Assembly (NCBI GenBank): GCA_016872055.1
Contig: VHBH01000003.1
Location: 62,001 to 126,000 of the forward strand
DNA length: 64,000 bases
Direction of reading: 5' to 3'
Source of the DNA: Nitrososphaerota archaeon
GTDB lineage: Archaea > Thermoproteota > Nitrososphaeria > Nitrososphaerales > Nitrosopumilaceae
The notes beneath the pieces were generated by a model. The model did no database searches. It saw only the letters and a list, made by a program, of their open reading frames with translations, and was not told the origin of the DNA. The position numbers were made by a program, and so were the translations under genes. Below, one piece after another: positions 61,273 to 64,000 of this stretch. Numbering within the stretch: position 1 is the first letter of the stretch; every line of letters begins with the position of its first letter.

Positions 61273-62205
61273 TTAGATTACGCCACGCAAAATCTGGATT
61301 ACCTTTTCCGCAATCACAGTCGCTGCCAGGGATTGTGCCTCTTTTGTCTGCGCTCCAATGTGTGGTGTTGCTATGAAATTAGGTAGGTTGATTAGCTTGT
61401 TGCCAATTGCTGGCTCTTTTTCAAACACATCGAGTGCTGCACCACCAAGATTACCAGCCTTTAGTGCTTCATATAGCGCTATTTCATCTACGGTACCTCC
61501 ACGGGAAGTATTGATTATCCTTGCAGTTTTTTTCATTGATGCCATTCGTTGTGCATTGATTAGATTTTTTGTACTATCTAGTAATGGTACGTGTAATGAG
61601 ACATAGTCTGCACTTTGGAGTAGTGTGTCCAAGTCCGCCTTCATCAATCCAACTTCTTTTGCAAACTCGGGATCAATAGGTACTACATCAAAACCAATAA
61701 TATTCATGTTAAGTGCTCTTGCCATCCTTGCCAGCCTTTTTCCAATATTTCCCAGACCTACAATACCAAGGTATTTTCCGGCTAGTTCCGTTCCCATGAG
61801 CTCTTTTTTTATCCAGTTATTATTGCGCATCTCCCTGTCTGCTCGTGGAATGTCGCGAGCCATTGCAAGCATTAGGCCAATTACCAATTCCGCTACTGCG
61901 TTCATTGCGCCTTCTACGGCATTTATGACTCGGATGTTTTTTGCCTTGGCTGCGTCGGTGTCTATGTTATCTAGTCCAACGCCGACTCGTGCGAGAATCT
62001 TGCATTTTGTTGCTTTTTCTACAAGATCTTTGGTGATGGTAGTTCTACTACGCACTATAACAATTTCATAGTCGCCGATTTTTTTTGCCAGCTCTTCTGG
62101 TGTTATTTGCGGCTCATATGTTACAGCTAGTCCATTTTTTTGCAAAGTGTTGTTTAGAACTGCATCGACCTGATCACATACCAAAACTTTTTCTGAAAAA
62201 CTCAT
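61273..62205 (-). CDS. serA: D-3-phosphoglycerate dehydrogenase, short form
   Basis: 310 residues. NAD-binding loop GIVGLGNIGKRLARMARAL; catalytic residues in INTSRGGTVDEIALYEAL and FIATPHIGAQTKEAQ. It lacks the C-terminal ACT domain, so serine feedback by that route is absent. First step of serine synthesis. It lies downstream of nirK on the same strand, 68 nt apart. Confidence 0.9.
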   Translation of the reverse strand: MSFSEKVLVCDQVDAVLNNTLQKNGLAVTYEPQITPEELAKKIGDYEIVIVRSRTTITKDLVEKATKCKILARVGVGLDNIDTDAAKAKNIRVINAVEGAMNAVAELVIGLMLAMARDIPRADREMRNNNWIKKELMGTELAGKYLGIVGLGNIGKRLARMARALNMNIIGFDVVPIDPEFAKEVGLMKADLDTLLQSADYVSLHVPLLDSTKNLINAQRMASMKKTARIINTSRGGTVDEIALYEALKAGNLGGAALDVFEKEPAIGNKLINLPNFIATPHIGAQTKEAQSLAATVIAEKVIQILRGVI

Positions 62206-62273
62206 GTAGTGTTGCCTCGAGATGCACGAAATATAATCATTTACAAGAAAAAATAAAAATAAGAAATAGGCTT

Positions 62274-63632
62274 TTACAGTCCTAATTCAGACTTGATTTC
62301 GTCAGCACGTTCATCTGTGTACAATCCGTGTAAGTTCTGCTTTGGATGTTCAATTGTGTGCTTTCCACTTGGTGGAATTGCATCGCTTGGATTACCAAGC
62401 AAGTATGCATAGGATGCTACTGGAGGATCTACTGCCAGTTTTTCATTCAAGCCAAATGGATCACCGACAACAAATATTGTTGCTGCACCTGTGAAAATTG
62501 CTGCATAATCGTGATTCACTGCAGCGTATACTCCTGGTTCGTCAAAGACGAGGTCCAAGATTGCGCCTTGTGAGCCACCGATCATCCAAGTTTCTGTGCC
62601 CCTTGCTTGCACAACATTGCCTTGTGTTACACGGTCGATTATTTCACCCACTACGTGCCAGTAAACTGGTTCATTGCCTTGATTCTCAATGAATATCCTT
62701 GTTTTTTGGCCTGCTTCAACGAACAATGCTTGTGATTGGTATTGTTTCAGGTCTGGAGAGTTCCATGGTTGAACCACGAAGATGTTTTTGTTTTTATCAT
62801 CCAAGATGAGTTCGTTGTGGCCTTCGTTTGGAACGTATCCAAATGACATACCGTTAACAACTGTGTAGGTTGTCTCGTGTTTGAACATTTTTCCTGAATC
62901 ATATCTACCTTCATCGTCCAGGTAAAGCTGATTGTATTGGAGTTGGAATTCAAGTGCATCTCCGGAATGTCTTTGTCTTTCAATTACGACGTTTCCGTCT
63001 TCATTGACCATAGTCTTTTCGACAATCAGTGGTTTGTAGCCCTTGATTGGATCGACGATTGTCATTCCGTACATGCCAGACAATACATGTTGATCCATTG
63101 CTGCAACGTCAACACCAGAACAGTGATACTTGAAGGTACCAGGTACTTGTGCTACAAAGCAGTATGATTTTGATTCACCTGGCAATATTTTGCCAAATGA
63201 GCCAGCTGTCATTTGTGATGCATGCATGTCGTTTCCGTGTGGAACTAGTTCATCTTCTGGTATAGTTAGCGTCATCATTACGACGTCGCCTTGAGTGACT
63301 CTAAGGGTTGGTCCTGGGACCTGTCCACTGAAAGTCATGGCTTGGTAAGTCTTTCCGCCCATAATTGGGAGTTCAACACTTTTTGCGTAAAGATCTAAGC
63401 TAACCACATTTCTACCCTCTTCGACGTTGTCGCAACTAACTGCGGCAAATGCCTGTGGCATAACAAGCTTCAAGCCACCCATGTCATGGATTTTTTGAGT
63501 CATGCTGTCGTTGGAGGAAGCTGCCAGTGTAGAACCAGCAATGTTTGATTGTGTGTATGTGCTTCCGAATAAGGTTGCTGCCAATACCGCTACTGCTGTA
63601 ACGGAAAATAGCATACTGTGACGCTTATTCAT
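62274..63632 (-). CDS. nirK: Copper-containing nitrite reductase-type multicopper oxidase
   Basis: 452 residues from the ATG at 63632 (MNKRHSMLFSVTAVAVLAAT). Two cupredoxin domains. Ligands visible: His in VPHGNDMHAS, the YHCSG and DQHVLSGMYG set for type 1 copper, and YWHVVGE for the type 2 site. AOA NirK is thought to act in NO metabolism during ammonia oxidation. The frame is open to 63689 but a TATA-like element at 63654-63663 places initiation at 63632. Confidence 0.92.
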   Translation of the reverse strand: MNKRHSMLFSVTAVAVLAATLFGSTYTQSNIAGSTLAASSNDSMTQKIHDMGGLKLVMPQAFAAVSCDNVEEGRNVVSLDLYAKSVELPIMGGKTYQAMTFSGQVPGPTLRVTQGDVVMMTLTIPEDELVPHGNDMHASQMTAGSFGKILPGESKSYCFVAQVPGTFKYHCSGVDVAAMDQHVLSGMYGMTIVDPIKGYKPLIVEKTMVNEDGNVVIERQRHSGDALEFQLQYNQLYLDDEGRYDSGKMFKHETTYTVVNGMSFGYVPNEGHNELILDDKNKNIFVVQPWNSPDLKQYQSQALFVEAGQKTRIFIENQGNEPVYWHVVGEIIDRVTQGNVVQARGTETWMIGGSQGAILDLVFDEPGVYAAVNHDYAAIFTGAATIFVVGDPFGLNEKLAVDPPVASYAYLLGNPSDAIPPSGKHTIEHPKQNLHGLYTDERADEIKSELGL

Positions 63633-63653
63633 GGGTTTGATAGTTGTACCACC

Positions 63654-63663
63654 ATATATAATA
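63654..63663 (-). promoter_or_regulatory. TATA-like element of nirK
   Basis: On the minus strand this is TATTATATAT, 22-31 nt before the ATG at 63632. The distance predicts a leaderless transcript. It lies within the longer open frame, arguing against the upstream start codons. Confidence 0.5.
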
Positions 63664-63740
63664 ATTTGTTGAATTTTCATTGATCCCAATAATAGTGCTA
63701 ATTAATGTAGGATTTGGCGATCCGAGCCTTTTTCGCTGGG

Positions 63741-63750
63741 AATTTATTTT
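63741..63750 (+). promoter_or_regulatory. TATA-like element of fumC
   Basis: AATTTATTTT is located 21-30 nt before the TTG start at 63771, consistent with leaderless initiation at TTG. Confidence 0.4.
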
Positions 63751-63770
63751 AGTTAATTTTGAGTGTATCG

Positions 63771-64000
63771 TTGGAGTATAGGACTGATAGAGATTCCATG
63801 GGTGAAGTAAAAATCCCAAAGGATGCATACTATGGCGCATTTACCGGCCGTGCTATTGCTCAGTATCATGTTACTGGTAAAAAGTCTCACCAACACTTGA
63901 TTTCGGCCTACACAATGATCAAGCGTTCTTGTGCAGTTGCCAACATAAAATGTGGTGTATTGGATAAAAAATCTGGTAATGCTATAATATCTGCATGCGA
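63771..64000 (+). CDS. fumC: Class II fumarase/aspartase family, N-terminal part (3' truncated by window edge)
   Basis: 76 residues visible. The TTG start gives MEYRTDRDSMGEVKIPKDAY then YGAFTGRA, the normal N-terminus of class II fumarases. An internal ATG at 63799 would lose the conserved RDSMG start. Fumarase is more likely than aspartase because of its role in this group's carbon cycle, but the distinguishing residues are outside the window. It is divergent from nirK. Confidence 0.85.
   Translation, partial: MEYRTDRDSMGEVKIPKDAYYGAFTGRAIAQYHVTGKKSHQHLISAYTMIKRSCAVANIKCGVLDKKSGNAIISAC

Noticed and set aside
1-64000. Mobile elements, prophage or integrated plasmid
   Set aside because: No transposase, integrase, terminal inverted repeats or att-like duplication at either tRNA gene was found.

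Overview
The window is a 64 kb chromosomal segment of an ammonia-oxidising thaumarchaeon (Nitrososphaerota). The evidence is archaeal information-processing genes (Rpo7 and Spt4, EF-1beta, L15e, L40e, Cdc48, HerA/NurA/Mre11/Rad50, A-type ATPase subunit C, TruD, Pth2) next to the copper-protein inventory of this group: a NirK-type multicopper oxidase, blue copper proteins and a membrane protein carrying three plastocyanin domains. Base composition looks moderately AT-rich, higher in GC than typical marine Nitrosopumilus, which would fit a Nitrosotenuis-like lineage. That placement is inference. No ammonia monooxygenase, rRNA, CRISPR array, prophage or insertion sequence was seen.

Layout. 1-4.4 kb: 3' part of ileS, a conserved small protein, sucCD, ribosomal protein L40e. 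4.4-7.3 kb: TerC, an MDR oxidoreductase, a small protein and a broken ORF. 7.4-12.2 kb: an intron-bearing tRNA-Val, oligoendopeptidase F, a secreted protein, pyruvoyl arginine decarboxylase, a CPBP-type membrane protease, tRNA-Thr. 12.3-17.6 kb: an RGG-tailed DEAD-box helicase behind a possible 5' hairpin, a stand-alone RAM protein, two tandem blue copper paralogues with KKAD repeats, and small conserved proteins. 17.6-24.8 kb: YyaL, an alcohol dehydrogenase, zinc-ribbon microproteins, small membrane proteins and a cluster of three decayed genes. 24.9-33.5 kb: GT2-GtrA, truD, a secreted beta-propeller, pth2, geranylgeranyl reductase, then zinc ribbon, EF-1beta, Cdc48 and winged helix. 33.4-37.3 kb: ctaB, triple plastocyanin protein, JAMM protease, small proteins. 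37.4-46.4 kb: an HxlR pseudogene, membrane and soluble pyrophosphatases, a GTP-dependent dephospho-CoA kinase, Mrp, rpo7-spt4, and the NAD genes nadC, nadA, nadX. 46.5-55.5 kb: a 24-residue basic protein, nurA, a double RAM protein, atpC, herA-mre11-rad50. 55.5-64 kb: TlpA-like protein, L15e, a pseudogene, FeS-type photolyase relative, two surface proteins, serA, nirK and the start of a fumarase.

Metabolic links seen here include carbon metabolism (succinyl-CoA synthetase, fumarase), NAD synthesis from aspartate without NadB, CoA synthesis, pyrophosphate hydrolysis with a proton pump, respiratory copper proteins with heme A/O assembly, and end-resection repair machinery.

Three architectural features stand out. 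Many starts sit about 20-30 nt downstream of a TATA-like element, suggesting leaderless mRNAs. Seven convergent gene pairs share their stop codons in an exact 4-nt overlap. At least six genes are recognisably decaying, which points to ongoing loss of small regulatory and surface-associated genes.
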